NCBI RefSeq assembly: GCF_050436995.1
Contig: NC_134765.1
Coordinates: 3,499,501 to 3,563,500, forward strand
Source: Anticarsia gemmatalis
Lineage: Eukaryota; Arthropoda; Insecta; Lepidoptera; Erebidae
DNA length: 64,000 bases
Direction of reading: 5' to 3'
Positions 49,361-61,143 of the stretch are shown one piece after another; the stretch's first letter is position 1, and each line of letters opens with the position of its first letter. Made by a program: the position numbers and the translations under genes. The notes below the pieces were generated by a model that saw nothing but the letters and a program-made list of their open reading frames with translations, did no database searches and had not been told where the DNA came from.

Positions 49361-49898
49361 GAATCCGCAACCGTTCTCCTATGACCGGTTCGCCATTGGA
49401 CTGTTCGTCGACAGGATGATTCATTTATTTCCTTTTCCCCAACAGAGTCTTTCACCTATGGACATTGCGTCGACAGAAACTTTCATCTTTGTCAATTTCG
49501 ACGACAGGTCTTTCCAGCTACAGAATATTCCACCGACACGACGATAAACCTATTACTCTGGTAACTACAGACCTTTTCATCTAAGGAGAATAGGCTGTCA
49601 ATTTTAACACAAGCGATAAAACAAAAATATACATATCTAACAGCTACAGCTTACTGTATCTTTAATAAGAGAACAGGGTTGGTTACTTGCCTTAGAGAAG
49701 TCAAACTTTGCTTACAACATAAAGAACTTAATTCTCAAAATGAGTTAGTCTTACCTATAAAAAAGCATTAACTACTCATTTATGTAGTTTTGATTACTTA
49801 CATCCTATTCGATTCTATGAAAATAAAACAACAAAATTATCTTATACGTAAGTATTGTAGTGATAATTTTATTGCATGTGCATAGATACCACAGTTGC
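49361..49898 (+). repeat. MULE left terminal inverted repeat
   Basis: The reverse complement of 50340-50877 with only scattered differences over 538 bp. The frame at 49347-49547 and its mirror at 50691-50888 both lie in the repeats and are not independent genes. Confidence 0.88.
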
Positions 49899-50143
49899 AT
49901 CCTTTACTTACTATGTATTGCACCGGAAATGATCTATGTTAATATTGCGTTACAATTCATTTATTTTACATACTACGAACATATTTATAGGTAGCAAATT
50001 TTAATTTATTTGTGAGTAGGTGCTTGCACATAACGAATAATTGTAAATAAAAGTGGGTAGTTTCATATTATCAGTAACATTTTTCTTTACTTGTTTCTGG
50101 GTGTAGTGCATCTTCGTCTTAACAATTATTTGATGCTTTTAAA

Positions 50144-50401
50144 ATGAGTAAGTGTGAAATAGTGAAATCTAAACGTGGTAAAGACATTTTAATCCATGAA
50201 GGTAACTCCTATCACTTAAATAATAGGCGTGATATGAAGTTTTACTGGCGATGTACGCGAAATCATTCGGCTCGGTGCAACGTGTTTGTAACGACTCTGC
50301 TCACGGCAGCAGAGTCGTGTCTTTACCACGTGGTACCACGCAACTGTGGTATCTATGCACATGCAATAAAATTAACACTACAATACTTACGTATAAGATA
50401 A
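50144..50401 (+). CDS. FLYWCH-type zinc-finger ORF inside MULE (85 aa, probably truncated)
   Basis: The ATG follows an AT-rich leader. Residues 5-50 fit the FLYWCH pattern: 'IVKSKRGKDILIHEGNSYHL' with the N-terminal S-x-R-G block, then 'KFYWRC' with the Y-W-x-C core, then 'SARCNVFV' with the second cysteine. The domain should end in an H-x-H pair, which I do not see. The frame instead enters a small hairpin (about 50291-50319, 'acgactctgc...gcagagtcgt') and then the right TIR, which supplies the last ~20 residues. FLYWCH domains bind DNA or proteins and often sit N-terminal to MULE transposases. This is probably a leftover first exon or a deletion product. Confidence 0.6.
   Translation: MSKCEIVKSKRGKDILIHEGNSYHLNNRRDMKFYWRCTRNHSARCNVFVTTLLTAAESCLYHVVPRNCGIYAHAIKLTLQYLRIR
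50291..50319. repeat. small hairpin at the FLYWCH break
   Basis: 'acgactctgc' (50291-50300) pairs with 'gcagagtcgt' (50310-50319) around 'tcacggcag' or a close variant. It lies exactly where the domain loses similarity and may mark a deletion joint. Confidence 0.55.
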
Positions 50402-50877
50402 TTTTGTTGTTTTATTTTCATAGAATCGAATAGGATGTAAGTAATCAAAACTACATAAATGAGTAGTTAATGCTTTTTTATAGGTAAGACTAACTCATTT
50501 TGAGAATTAAGTTCTTTATGTTGTAAGCAAAGTTTGACTTCTCTAAGGCAAGTAACCAACCCTATTCTCTTAGTAAAGATACAATAAGCTGTAGCTGTTA
50601 GATATGTATATTTTTGTTTTATCGCTTGTGTTAAAATTGACAGCCTATTCTCCTTAGATGAAAAGGTCTGTAGTTACCAGAGTAATAGGTTTATCGTCGT
50701 GTCGGTGGAATATTCTGTAGCTGGAAAGACCTGTCGTCGAAATTGACAAAGATGAAAGTTTCTGTCGACGCAATGTCCATAGGTGAAAGACTCTGTTGGG
50801 GAAAAGGAAATAAATGAATCATCCTGTCGACGAACAGTCCAATGGCGAACCGGTCATAGGAGAACGGTTGCGGATTC
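50340..50877 (-). repeat. MULE right terminal inverted repeat
   Basis: Mirror of 49361-49898, same length. The outer end 'cggttgcggattc' is followed by the duplicated AAAGTTTTC. Confidence 0.88.
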
Positions 50878-51100
50878 AAAGTTTTCAAATTATACTAATT
50901 TAGGGCTCACTTTTCTGTCACTTTTACGCGAATTGGACAATCTGTCAAAAAGACAATATTTGTAGTAGTTACGAAAAACCATACTCTTCTAATTTGGATA
51001 GGCAAAGAACAAAGAACATTATCTAACCATCAAAAAAATGTAATAACTTTACAAAATTTACAACCAGGAATTATCATATCTTCTGTACACTCAAAAAATA

Positions 51101-51170
51101 GGACTCAAGGCTTAACCCTTCCCTCGATTCGGGAGGAGACCCTTACCCAGCAGTGGGCGGGTTCATAAAA
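51101..51170 (+). repeat. LINE 3' tail copy
   Basis: 'ggactcaaggcttaaccctt', 'gggaggagacccttacccag' and 'cagtgggcgggttcataaaa'. Same tail family as 24282-24384. Confidence 0.6.
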
Positions 51171-52150
51171 AAGAGAGGAGACTAAATTAGGGATATTTAA
51201 CTACTTTTCAGACACGAGGCACTTTGATCCACCTGCATACATTTTCAAAACGACGCGAGTCTCGTGCCCTGTACACCTGAACACTTCAAAAACACTCCTT
51301 TTAACACCTCTTGCTTTTAAAGCACTAGCTTCAAAATTGTTTTAGGGTACTCTAGATTTTTTAGGGCTTGCGTCCTCCTAATTTTAGGGGCCAGAATAAA
51401 ACCTAAAAGCCCTTTTTCAAATGACTCTTCATTATATCCTTAGTACAAAATTTCAAGTTTGCTCAAGTACTTACTATTAAATATAGATTTTGTCGAAGTA
51501 CTGTTCAGAAAACGTGATGAAGTGCAGATAAAACTAGTGGTGCTTGACTGTCTGTATGTTCGTTTTTGGGGTGCGTTCTCGAAAACTGCTGTTTTGGCAC
51601 GTGCGGTGGGGTACCGATTAAGGTGAGTGTTTTTTCGATGCGTTCGTTTAGATATAATAAGTTATTGTCAAGTGGAAAACTGGTAGATCAATATAATAAT
51701 AGGTTTAAATACCATTATTTAATATGACAGTGGAATGTTAATGCAATTGATAAGGAAGCCATCAAAATACTGTAAGTACATTTACTAGATGCCTGATTCT
51801 CACATTTTCTTTCATTAGACAGACCTAAAACTGATTTTCGCGAATTTAAAACACTGTATCTTAATTAGTGTTTATCAAATTACACAAGAACTGTGGCTTG
51901 CATTCTATATACTACGCATTGAATGTTAATTCGTAATACCAAATATTAACGTACAGTTCCACCTAACTAACGGTGCAAGACTTCAGCTAAATCAAGCATT
52001 TATACTATTTCAATATTGACAGTACTAAAATTTTATTACGCATATTTCTCAAAAACTGCTCTAACGAGAACAGTATGATCACCTACATATTGACAAGGTT
52101 ACCGATGCGCACGCGCAGTCACGTCCGTCAGCGGTCCCACGATCCAGCGG

Positions 52151-52158
52151 TGACGTCA
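52151..52158. promoter_or_regulatory. CRE palindrome TGACGTCA in a CpG-richer patch
   Basis: Exact site at the end of a 60-bp CpG-rich patch and followed by 'catataatca', a weak TATA-like run. A promoter or enhancer is possible. Confidence 0.4.
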
Positions 52159-53672
52159 CACATATAATCAGTTTTGTCTGATTGTGTATGAGTTTAGCGT
52201 AATGCTAGAATTTGCATGTAAGGAAGTTAAAGCTGGTTTTATTTAGTGTGAAAACTTTGAAGACCTAATTCTCACTGTATACTAAATTAGAATAAAGCTT
52301 TTGAAAGCATTTTATGACGTTTTTGAAATGTTATTTGTTTTGTGTTACTAGAATATTTTTACTAGAATTATGTAATCAACGAATATAGGTCTACTTGTAG
52401 ATTTATACCCAGATATTTTTCTAGAAACAGGATATTCGTGACAATTACAGTCATATTTGGTTACGGCTAATATCTTCTTTCTTTGTCTTTTTACGTTTTC
52501 TAATGTAAGGAGATTTGGTCTAATCAGTGTATTATTACTATTATCGTAGAAATCCATTTACTACTTCATAATTTGTATTTATTAATATAGTTTAGTTTAA
52601 TAGAAATACTTACCTTTTATTTATTGTAAATATTGTTGAGTAAAATGAAATTAATTTCATATGTTACAAAATGAATTTCAACCATCAAAATCATACATCA
52701 ATACAAAATGAATTATAATTTAAGCCTAAATGTGTTGAAAAGAAAATTTACGCAGATTTTCCTCAATCATTTTTAATTTCTTCAAAATTTCTCCCCATGT
52801 TGTGAATGTATTTCAATAACGGAATCATTCTAAGGTAATTTTTACCGTTAACTGCGCTTCATACGACAGTACCTTGAAGACAATATCGTGACGAAATTTA
52901 CATATCCTGAGATTTCTCCTAATTGTTTCCAAAAGCGTGTGAAGTACTTAGCTGTAGTTAGTTCACATGTCAGTCGTGCCCAAAACTGTGACTAAATTAT
53001 GTAGTTTTCACTGTTTAATGCGAAAGTATCGCGGCAAAGTTAATATTTATGTATGTCGTTAGAAAATTAAGAAATAACTCATTTTAGCGTCAGATTCTCC
53101 ATACAATGTCGGTTCAGCCGGTTGTAACGACACAAAATATTCGTTGGATAAAGTTTTAAAGAAACTGCAACCCTAGATCAGCATTCTATATTAAAGTTTG
53201 AGATATTTTATTTGTATTAATGCTGAACAGATCTTGACCTAAAATGCATCCTGCTGGCCATTTTCTTATGATTACGCCTTCAAGAAAATTTGGTGTCGTA
53301 AAAGCCTTTCTGGGAACCTATTAGACATTTTTGAAAGCCCTTCTATTGTTATTTTAGTTCAATTTATGAGTGGTTTCAATGTCTACATTTACAAGAAAAT
53401 CATTACTATCTTTTACACACCGGAATAAACAAGACCGACTTACTAAAAGTCTCGTTCTGAAATATCTTCAATCGCGTTTTCATTTCTCTTCTACACCAAT
53501 CTAAATGCACTCGCAATTCATCCAACCGCGTATTCTAAACAAAAACACACAAACAAACAAACAATTAAAGCAAACATCATTGAGAGTGAATAATGGCCAT
53601 CTATCATAGTCGTTGTCATCGTACATCAATACTCGTAACCCGTTTGTTTAGACTGACGTATTCGATTGTTGG

Positions 53673-53680
53673 TGACGTCA
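53673..53680. promoter_or_regulatory. CRE palindrome TGACGTCA
   Basis: Exact site in 'ttggtgacgtcacttaatga'. A second half-site 'gactgacgta' lies about 20 bp upstream. Confidence 0.4.
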
Positions 53681-56471
53681 CTTAATGACACTTGTTCTAA
53701 TTGTTTATTGGTTATTGTTTAGGCTGCAGAATGTATGAATGTAGGGAATGATAGGATTGTGTAAAGGGTTGTAGAGATTTCAAATGCTAACATCTTATCG
53801 TATATTTCGTACCAAAAACTGCTTAGAACCATGTTTTCGAGAGATTCGAGAAATTAGACCACATTTCTTATTTGCGAAGTTTGGGCCCATAAACTCTAGG
53901 CCTTATATTCTTCTTGTAGAAAGAATGAAAAAGGCTTTAAGTTTACCAGTTTTCTCTCGCATGTTTTTATTTCTATGTTGTTACATAAAGCTGCTGCCCT
54001 ATATATTTATGGGTGTTATACCTACACGTATTAAATACGACTGTTATTTTGGGTTCAATAACTGGACATTGTTCAGAAGGACTATAAATATTTTATTTAT
54101 ACTCAATAGAAGTAAGATTATTTAAGTCAGTCGCAAGTCAAATTCTGTAAAAAGCATTTATAAAAAGAGTGAGTTACATAAATATGAAGTCTTACAAAAC
54201 AATTATCCACAAAAAGAACTGTACATATGTTTTCAAAGTCATTGCAACAAACTAACCAAAGTTACTCCTTATATAGTTGCAATGAAGAGAGGATCGTTAG
54301 TTGCTAATTTTACGTAAGCCATTGCAAAACTGTGTATTGACACGCACCGGCCATATGGCGGTTCAATGTCAGTGAAAAAATTAGATATTCAACGAGATAA
54401 ATAACAATGATGCTTGTGTAGGGTTAGCTAATGTTTAGGATATGTTTTGGAGAGATATTGCGAAGATTTGTAAATAATTTGACAGTAAAAACAAGCCTTA
54501 CAGAATAGAGAACTGTAAGTTAAGAAGTAAAGGACTTTGCTGTAGATTTGTCAGTCAAATAAATATAATGATAGAGTTGGTTCAAGTACAGTGATATATA
54601 TAAAGACTCTATTTTTAAATAAAAAAGTCAATTAATTGTGCAACTAAAATGTCTTGCCATGAAGTCAATTCAAAGAGATCTTTTAGTTTTTAAAATTGGG
54701 TCTTTATCATACTGTTAATGTATAAAACGCTGATGAACTCAAAAAAATAGATTCTTACTACCAATAAATTGGCTACTACCATAACAACATATATTTCTAA
54801 TGAAACAATATTTTCTAATATCCATTATTCTCCATTTTTATTACATCCTTCACTTAATTAAATCGATGCGATAGTGTCATGATTGTATTTTGACTCCATA
54901 AAATAGTTATTTTCTAATTTATTTCGTACATGGTAGCCCTATCACAATGTAACAGAATACTCAGTATAAATATAGCGATATAATCGTCCTCTCATTGATT
55001 TAATTATGTGTAATTATTGTATTATTTCAAACGATCGCACCACGCCGTACGTTGCAGCCATCAAGGAATTTGTGTCATAAATAACATCACGCCAATTTGT
55101 ATAAAAGGTTACGAGGCGACTAACATACTAATTCTAATGCCATCATTAAACTTGTGTTTTGAAGATTCCCGTACTAAGATAATCTAGGCGTTTGATGGAA
55201 CTTTAAGCACAAAATATGGATAGCAAAAAATGACTATAGCGGGTGTGGAAAGTTGGCAACGTGTGGCAACAACACTAACTAAATACTTATTGTATTGTCT
55301 CTAAGGTGCTCTAAATTAGTTCGAAAAAAATTGGAATATGAATTGCATTTCTACCAGTACAAAATAAAATTATGTCAAAACTTCTTTGATTTGACTGGAT
55401 TCTAGTTACATTTAAAACAATTCCGCCGAAAACATCAATCGTCATCGAATCAAATAACAATAATATAATCGAAACAGATACAGCAGTTATCTATGGGGCA
55501 TATAATAATGACGGTAACACTAGCAGTATTTAACTTGCTACTCTATCACTCAAATCAGACAGCTCGTTTTCTACTCCTTCACATCCAGTTTTTCAACCGT
55601 TTAGTATAATTTCTTCGTATTCAGAAACAATTTCTTACCGCTACATTGTTTTTACATTCATTAAATAACGACAAAATAGTAGACGTACATTAAAGACAAC
55701 GATCTTTAAGTATATCCAACAACCAACACAAACATTGGCCGCCAACATTGCCAGTCCCACTCATGCTAAAGTAAAACGTCGTAAGTGTGAGTGAGAGGTT
55801 GTGTTACACAAATGTTTGATCAAACACGAATGGGGTAGACCACGGAGCATTGTTTCAAGCAATTGGCGATTTCCTCTATTAAGTAAGTATGCAGTAGATT
55901 TTAGATAAAATGCTATACAAAACATTTTGACGGCTTCGATGGTATCTTGTATCGAGTAGATCCTAGATACAACAGTTTTATGAGCAAAAATGAGTTCGAA
56001 ACTACTTCAAAATTTATTTTGTAATGATAACATCGTGTAATAAACTTACTTTTTATAATTTTGAACGAAATGTAAATGGACTTTTATGACATAATAACAA
56101 TCGTTTCATTAACCTGCGTCATAATAATTTGTTTAACTTTTTATTTTGCATTTTTAACACAACAAATAGCGATAAAAATCCAATGATAAGTGAAAATTTT
56201 TCTTTTTCATTACTTTCTTATCAAAATTTATTTTTCATCGAGTATTTTAACAAAGGCTTAGCATAATTCAAACAGTCAAATCGTACTTAACAACCCCTAT
56301 TCCAAGAATAAAATAATAATTAACAACGATTAGAAATCATACAAATGAAACAGAAAGTATTGCCACAACAAAATAACAATACCTCATTATGATAAGTTAA
56401 TAACCCAACAACTATGGGTTCTAACCCTCTGTTTCACTTCCAACCCCTTATTAACCCGTTGAACGCCAGAT

Positions 56472-56508
56472 TGTGCGCATGCGTACACGTGCACGTGCGC
56501 GCACGCAC
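56472..56508. promoter_or_regulatory. alternating purine/pyrimidine tract with tandem E-boxes
   Basis: 37 bases alternate pyrimidine and purine without a break and are mostly GC, a strong Z-DNA-type sequence. Inside are two directly adjacent CACGTG E-boxes (56486-56491, 56492-56497) and an NRF1-like TGCGCATGCG (56474-56483). The flanks (to 56545) are CpG-rich. A regulatory role is inferred from the motifs only. Confidence 0.5.
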
Positions 56509-57961
56509 CCGCGTTCGTTACTCGAGTTCCGATTTCCGACGCACACTTCCTATCAACCTTTGGTGTCAATCGATTTGTATAGAATCACTGGATATGCCTT
56601 TTATAAAGCCAATTTTTGCTTTAAAAATAGATTATAAAAATTGAGGATGAAAAGGTTTCATAGATGTGATTTCATCCGAATCATTGATTCTAAACTTACT
56701 TTAGTTTTTTTGTTCAAAGTCTTTGTATGTTTTTTATTCTCATTATTGTTAAGAAAGTACCAAACGAACTCTGTTTTTTTAAGTCATCTTCAATGTCAAC
56801 CTATTTTGACGAGAGATAAATGCTTAAAAAGGCAATTTTTCAAATTATATTTTTCTACAATACATCATACCACAAACTTCAATTAAAGCAGTATAAGAAA
56901 GAAATCAGTATAAAAATCGATATTAGGAATAAGACAACGATTTTGAAATAAGTCAATAAATAAATCGATAGCATAACAAAAAATACCGACGATGATTGTC
57001 AAAAAATCTTCAATATAATTTTATGTCTGTCATCCAGTTCTCACAGGAAATCAGTACAAGTCGAGTCCTAACTTGCAAAATTATAATAGTTTTGTAATAA
57101 AGCTAGTGAAGGCTTCGCATTTCGTAATCACACGACATTTTTAAACGTGAATCTGCTATCTGTGATGTAAGTTACGATTGCGCATAACTATTGCTCATCA
57201 AAAGATCTAGGCTATGTTTAGTTACGGTTCTAAAGATATAACTGTTTATTTTATTTTTTGTTTTGAGAAAACAATGACAAAATACTTCCTTTAATTCGTG
57301 AGATTGTTGTGTTATTATTTGTTTTTTGAAGCTACTGTTAAATGCTTTGCAAAATGATTGTTTTAATACTTCAAAATAGCAAGTATTTAAGTGCTTTTTG
57401 CAACTATTATTGTACTGTTTTATTTCGTGAGATCAGTTGCAGTTTAAATTGTGACCTCAATTGCAATTGTGCGCTGACAAGGCAAGTGTCAGGCCCACAG
57501 GACATTGAACATTAGTTGTCACCTTAGAACAGATCAGTTATTGGTACCTTTCATTGGAAATTAAATCTAATTATTGTAACTGAATTATATTTCTGTGACA
57601 AAAAACAGGATCAAAATAGAATTAGTACAGTGTTCATATACTTGAAGTTTCGGCACATTTGATGTCCATTGCCACATCTAGTAAAACTATCAAATATAAA
57701 CACTAAAAAATATTTAATTCGATCTCATTGTTGGATGTAACAGTCCATCTTTAATTGGGTCATTATCGACCCGTGTTTAACCCTTCAATGCCAAAGAAAG
57801 GGTAGAAAGCAGATGTATGATTTTAAGCATCATTCACTCACTCATTCACCCGTTCGCTTTTGTGCATTAATTGGATCTTTTTGTTTCTGTTTCATGAGAA
57901 CAGCTGCTTATTAATTACAGTAAGTTGTGAGTCCTTTCAATAACTTTTGCCGATGAGTTTG

Positions 57962-57969
57962 TGACGTCA
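57962..57969. promoter_or_regulatory. CRE palindrome TGACGTCA
   Basis: Exact site in 'gtttgtgacgtcatatgttg'. Confidence 0.35.
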
Positions 57970-58241
57970 TATGTTGTTTAGCGGTACTTTTAAGATGATT
58001 CCGGGATGAAGACGGGTGCAGAGGGAAATGTGTCATCGGCAAATACATGAAGTTTGTAAAAACTTTATTGTCGTGTATTTCGAAATGTTATGGAAGGATT
58101 AAGTTGTTAAATTGACAATTTAGTCTTAGTAGTCCTAGTAATTTAAAATTGTTTTATAAATACCATCTTTTGTACTTAGGCGAGTAAATATTTTTAGTAT
58201 AGTTGATTGCTATTTATTTTATCGAATATCATTTCTTTTAT

Positions 58242-58297
58242 TATTATAAGCCTTTATCACCCCACTGATTGCAGTGGGGTAATATAGGCTTATAATA
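58242..58297. repeat. 26-bp-arm hairpin
   Basis: 'tattataagcct..at.accccactg' (58242-58267) pairs with 58272-58297 around the loop 'attg', 24 of 26 bases matching. The tight loop and near-perfect stem look more like a MITE remnant or inversion than a microRNA precursor. No target duplication is clear. Confidence 0.75.
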
Positions 58298-59275
58298 GTA
58301 TAATAGTAACATGCCATAAATAAGCAGTATTACTTACTTATTTTCAAACTCTGACAATGAATAAGAAATAACGTTCAAATATCAAGTTATCGAGTATTTG
58401 ACGTTTGGTCGATAAAAGTTCGATACTATCGAATCGAATCTATCGCTGTTTTAGTTACTTAGTTTTATAAGTTGTCTAGTGAATAACATATGATAATTGT
58501 TATAGATTTATGCTTTCCAAGAAATATTACATAATGATTTATGAGTTACAACTATTACGTATAAGGTATGAAATAAACCAAGGGCAGTTACTTTGAGAAT
58601 CGATAGCTATAACATGAGTAATTGATTCTTAGGACAATTTTTTTTATGTTACTGCGAAATGTTAGAGGTAAAATTATTATAGGCTTGTTGACATGTTTAT
58701 TGTTACTTAGGAATCAAGTTTATTACTTTTTTCTTTTGACAAAAAAGTTACTGGCTTATTACATTCGTGTCAATATTATTTGTGCTGCAATCTTTCTCTA
58801 TGACTATCATCGTTAAAACCATGGATTTGCTTTCGGTAAATATCAAATGCTAAGAATTTATATGTATAAGTGGGAAAGGATTTTGGTTATAATAATTATA
58901 ATTTAACTGCATGGTGTTATACACATTCGAATCTAAGGTATGATTTTGTTTACATATTCTCAACTCAGCAATTTTCTGCCATGTTATTAATTAATATGTC
59001 TTAAGAAGGAAATAAAGCCAAAATAATTTTCTTCCTAATACTAATTAACCTAAAAATATTCGTTACACAAATAAATAGTATACTTCACGGTCAGTTTGTC
59101 TTCAAACATTAGATTACGTACATACTGTTATATATTATCTAAGCTATTCCATCGCTTAAAACCGCATATTTTCATCAACTTTTGCGAAATGGAATCCACT
59201 AATTGTTCAACTAGTGTAAATCACATTCTTGTTTAATTAATATGTTATGTGTGTAAGTGTATGTGCAAGCGCAGT

Positions 59276-59310
59276 TATGTGTGTGTGTGCGATGTGCGCG
59301 CGTGCGTGCG
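59276..59310. repeat. TG/CG alternating tract
   Basis: 'tatgtgtgtgtgtgcg' and 'atgtgcgcgcgtgcgtgcg' are two alternating runs interrupted by one GA step. It is a microsatellite-like, possible Z-forming tract. Confidence 0.6.
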
Positions 59311-59938
59311 AACTAACGTAAGCATTATTTCTCAGTTATTGCCACAAGGAAAATACCAGTCTTAGAACATTCTTTATCAAGGATTTTTTAATTTTTTACT
59401 GATTTTGCATTATAAAGTATTATTTGTTGAGCATTTTTTTCCACGATTTACGATCCATCTTTAATCCATAACGGGTTACTAAGGGCTTATCGAGAAATCT
59501 CAGTCTACTTGAGAATATTTAAGACAAAACGTTGACATTTAACTTTTTATAGTACTCCACGCAACAAAAATTACACTGAAAAATTTCGCACAAACACAAC
59601 TGCCCACATTTTTGACTATAACAGGCTTATTTCGTTATGTATGTCGAAAAATATTCGAAATTACTTTCTTGAATTACAAGGTCAGTTGCCACCCAAAAAC
59701 AGTGAACATCTCTGAAATAAACACAGAAAACGTTGCTCAAACTTCATAATAATAAACGAGTAATCCCGTTTTAAAGCGGTCACTACAAAAAATATAAAAA
59801 TCATTGTTTTCTCTCTGAATAAAAAACATAGATTGTAATCGTTTGTCCACCGTTATTATAGTTCGTCTGAACTCTGAAAGAAACGGACTTTTAACTCTTT
59901 AATACATTCATAATAACTGTAATGTGGCGCTCATAGTT

Positions 59939-60200
59939 GCGGTATACCATCAGTAAGTTAAGCTACCTATGACGCGGTTAGTACATAGATGGGTGACCAT
60001 AGTATTGAATCTGAATGTGTTCGTGCTTCGGCGGTATAGGCTCAGTGAATTAAGCTTATTCGAGGCTGTCACCCCATAGATGGATGACCGTAGTTTTAAA
60101 ACTGGTCGTCTCCTTGCTTCAGCGCTATACAGTCAGTGAGTTAAGTTACTCATGACATGATGACTATTTGAGCTGAGTGTTTGTGTGCTCGTGGAATGTC
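59939..60200 (+). repeat. three tandem 5S-rRNA-like units (~91-92 bp)
   Basis: Units start at 59939, 60031 and 60122 with 'gcggtataccatcagtaagt', 'gcggtataggctcagtgaat' and 'gcgctatacagtcagtgagt'. Unit 1 keeps the 5S internal promoter core clearly: 'agttaagctacc', 'gcggttagtacatagatggg', 'tgacc'. Units 2 and 3 are increasingly diverged. Units end in 'gtgcttcgg'-like sequence, known from moth 5S-derived repeats. No unit is a whole 5S gene, because the 5' and 3' stem halves are missing. Best read as a decayed 5S-derived SINE that was, or arose as, a tandem. Confidence 0.65.
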
Positions 60201-60555
60201 GGTCTCGGTTATTAGAATAACAGTCTTTTAGCCGTGGCAAAGGTTTTTCAGTGGTTAAAACAATTCTGATACTAGGTTGATGACAAACTAAACGATATAA
60301 AGAAACGTATTATTTTTATTTTAGTGTCTAACCTCCTTTCTATCTACATTAAACGCTGAAATGTAAACTGTTAGCAATTAGATATCTAGTTCTTGTTTTT
60401 GTTAATTAGCATATAAATTAAGTTCGTAAATGTTTTTATTTTATTCGCAAGCATTTCTTCTCAATTAACTGTTTTTTTAAACATCAAATTTTTTAGCGGC
60501 TTAGTCGACGAGAATAGCCTGTAATTCAATCCCTAGAAATTCTCTTTTTCATATA

Positions 60556-60793
60556 TAGTATCGCGACTTTGCTCGTGTGACATAAGAGAGAATGGGTCAT
60601 AATTTTTCGCCGTTTTCGTTACATTTTTCGTTGCTACTCCGCTCCTAATGGTCGTACCGTAATGTTACGTATTCTTAATTCCTCAATAAATAGGCCACAG
60701 TATCAGAATTTTTCTATTCGCACCAGTAGTTCCTAAAATTAGCGCGTTCAAACAAACAAATAAACTCTACAATTTTATAATATTAGTAAAGAT
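60556..60793 (+). repeat. dispersed lepidopteran repeat, diverged copy D
   Basis: An old copy of the 3904-type element: 'cgcgactttgctcgtgtgac', 'cataagagagaatgggtcat', 'tagcgcgttcaaacaaacaa' and 'ttataatattagtaaagat'. The first ~15 bases are lost. Confidence 0.7.
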
Positions 60794-61075
60794 TTATTAG
60801 TTCATGTTTCGTTTTCAAGTTTTGATAAAAAACATTTGGCGATTAGTTGAAGTAAAGTATAATAAATATCTTTCAGCACTTATTGGCTTATTCACTTAAT
60901 TGTTGCGTGATTAACAACGATCGTGTCGCCATCGTATCGAGTGATTTGACATTCATAATTACTTGAAGAATGAGGTGGCACAACTAGTGTTGATTTATTT
61001 ACTTAGATTTATAATTGTTGATAGCAGCATGCAGCTAGTTAAAATTGCTTTAATTTAAAATTAAATTTAACCTGC

Positions 61076-61143
61076 TATTGTTCCACAGCAAGTATCTTTT
61101 CCCGTAATGAAAGAGGGGTAAGGTTTGGGCCACTATACCGGCT
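61076..61143 (-). repeat. LINE 3' tail, inverted copy
   Basis: The minus strand reads 'ggtatagtggcccaaacctt', 'acccctctttcattacggga', 'cttgctgtggaacaatag'. This is a diverged form of the tail at 24282-24384. Confidence 0.5.

Larger units (their letters stand above)
49361..50877. mobile_element. Mutator-like (MULE) transposon with long TIRs and FLYWCH ORF
   Basis: A 1,517-bp element with terminal inverted repeats of 538 bp each (49361-49898 and 50340-50877), starting GAATCCGCAACCGTTCTCCT, and an exact 9-bp flanking duplication. Very long TIRs with 9-bp duplications are characteristic of the Mutator superfamily. The 441-bp centre encodes the start of a FLYWCH-type zinc-finger protein, a domain found in animal MULE (Phantom-like) proteins. 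No MULE transposase catalytic domain is present, so the copy is non-autonomous. The arms are nearly identical, implying recent insertion or gene conversion between arms. Confidence 0.88.
51180..56400. other. AT-rich DNA with regulatory-like motifs
   Basis: No gene is supported. CRE palindromes occur at 52151 and 53673. The patch 52100-52160 ('gatgcgcacgcgcagtcacg', 'cagcggtgacgtcacaca') is CpG-richer than its surroundings. The 113-residue frame at 53784-54125 has no domain. Confidence 0.35.

Noticed and set aside
49347..49547. Nearly identical 65-residue frames at 49347-49547 (+) and 50691-50888 (-)
   Set aside because: Both are inside the MULE terminal inverted repeats. The similarity reflects the inverted repeat and not a duplicated gene.
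58242..58297. Hairpin considered as a microRNA precursor
   Set aside because: The loop is only four bases and the stem is nearly perfect without the usual bulges, so an inverted repeat is the simpler reading.
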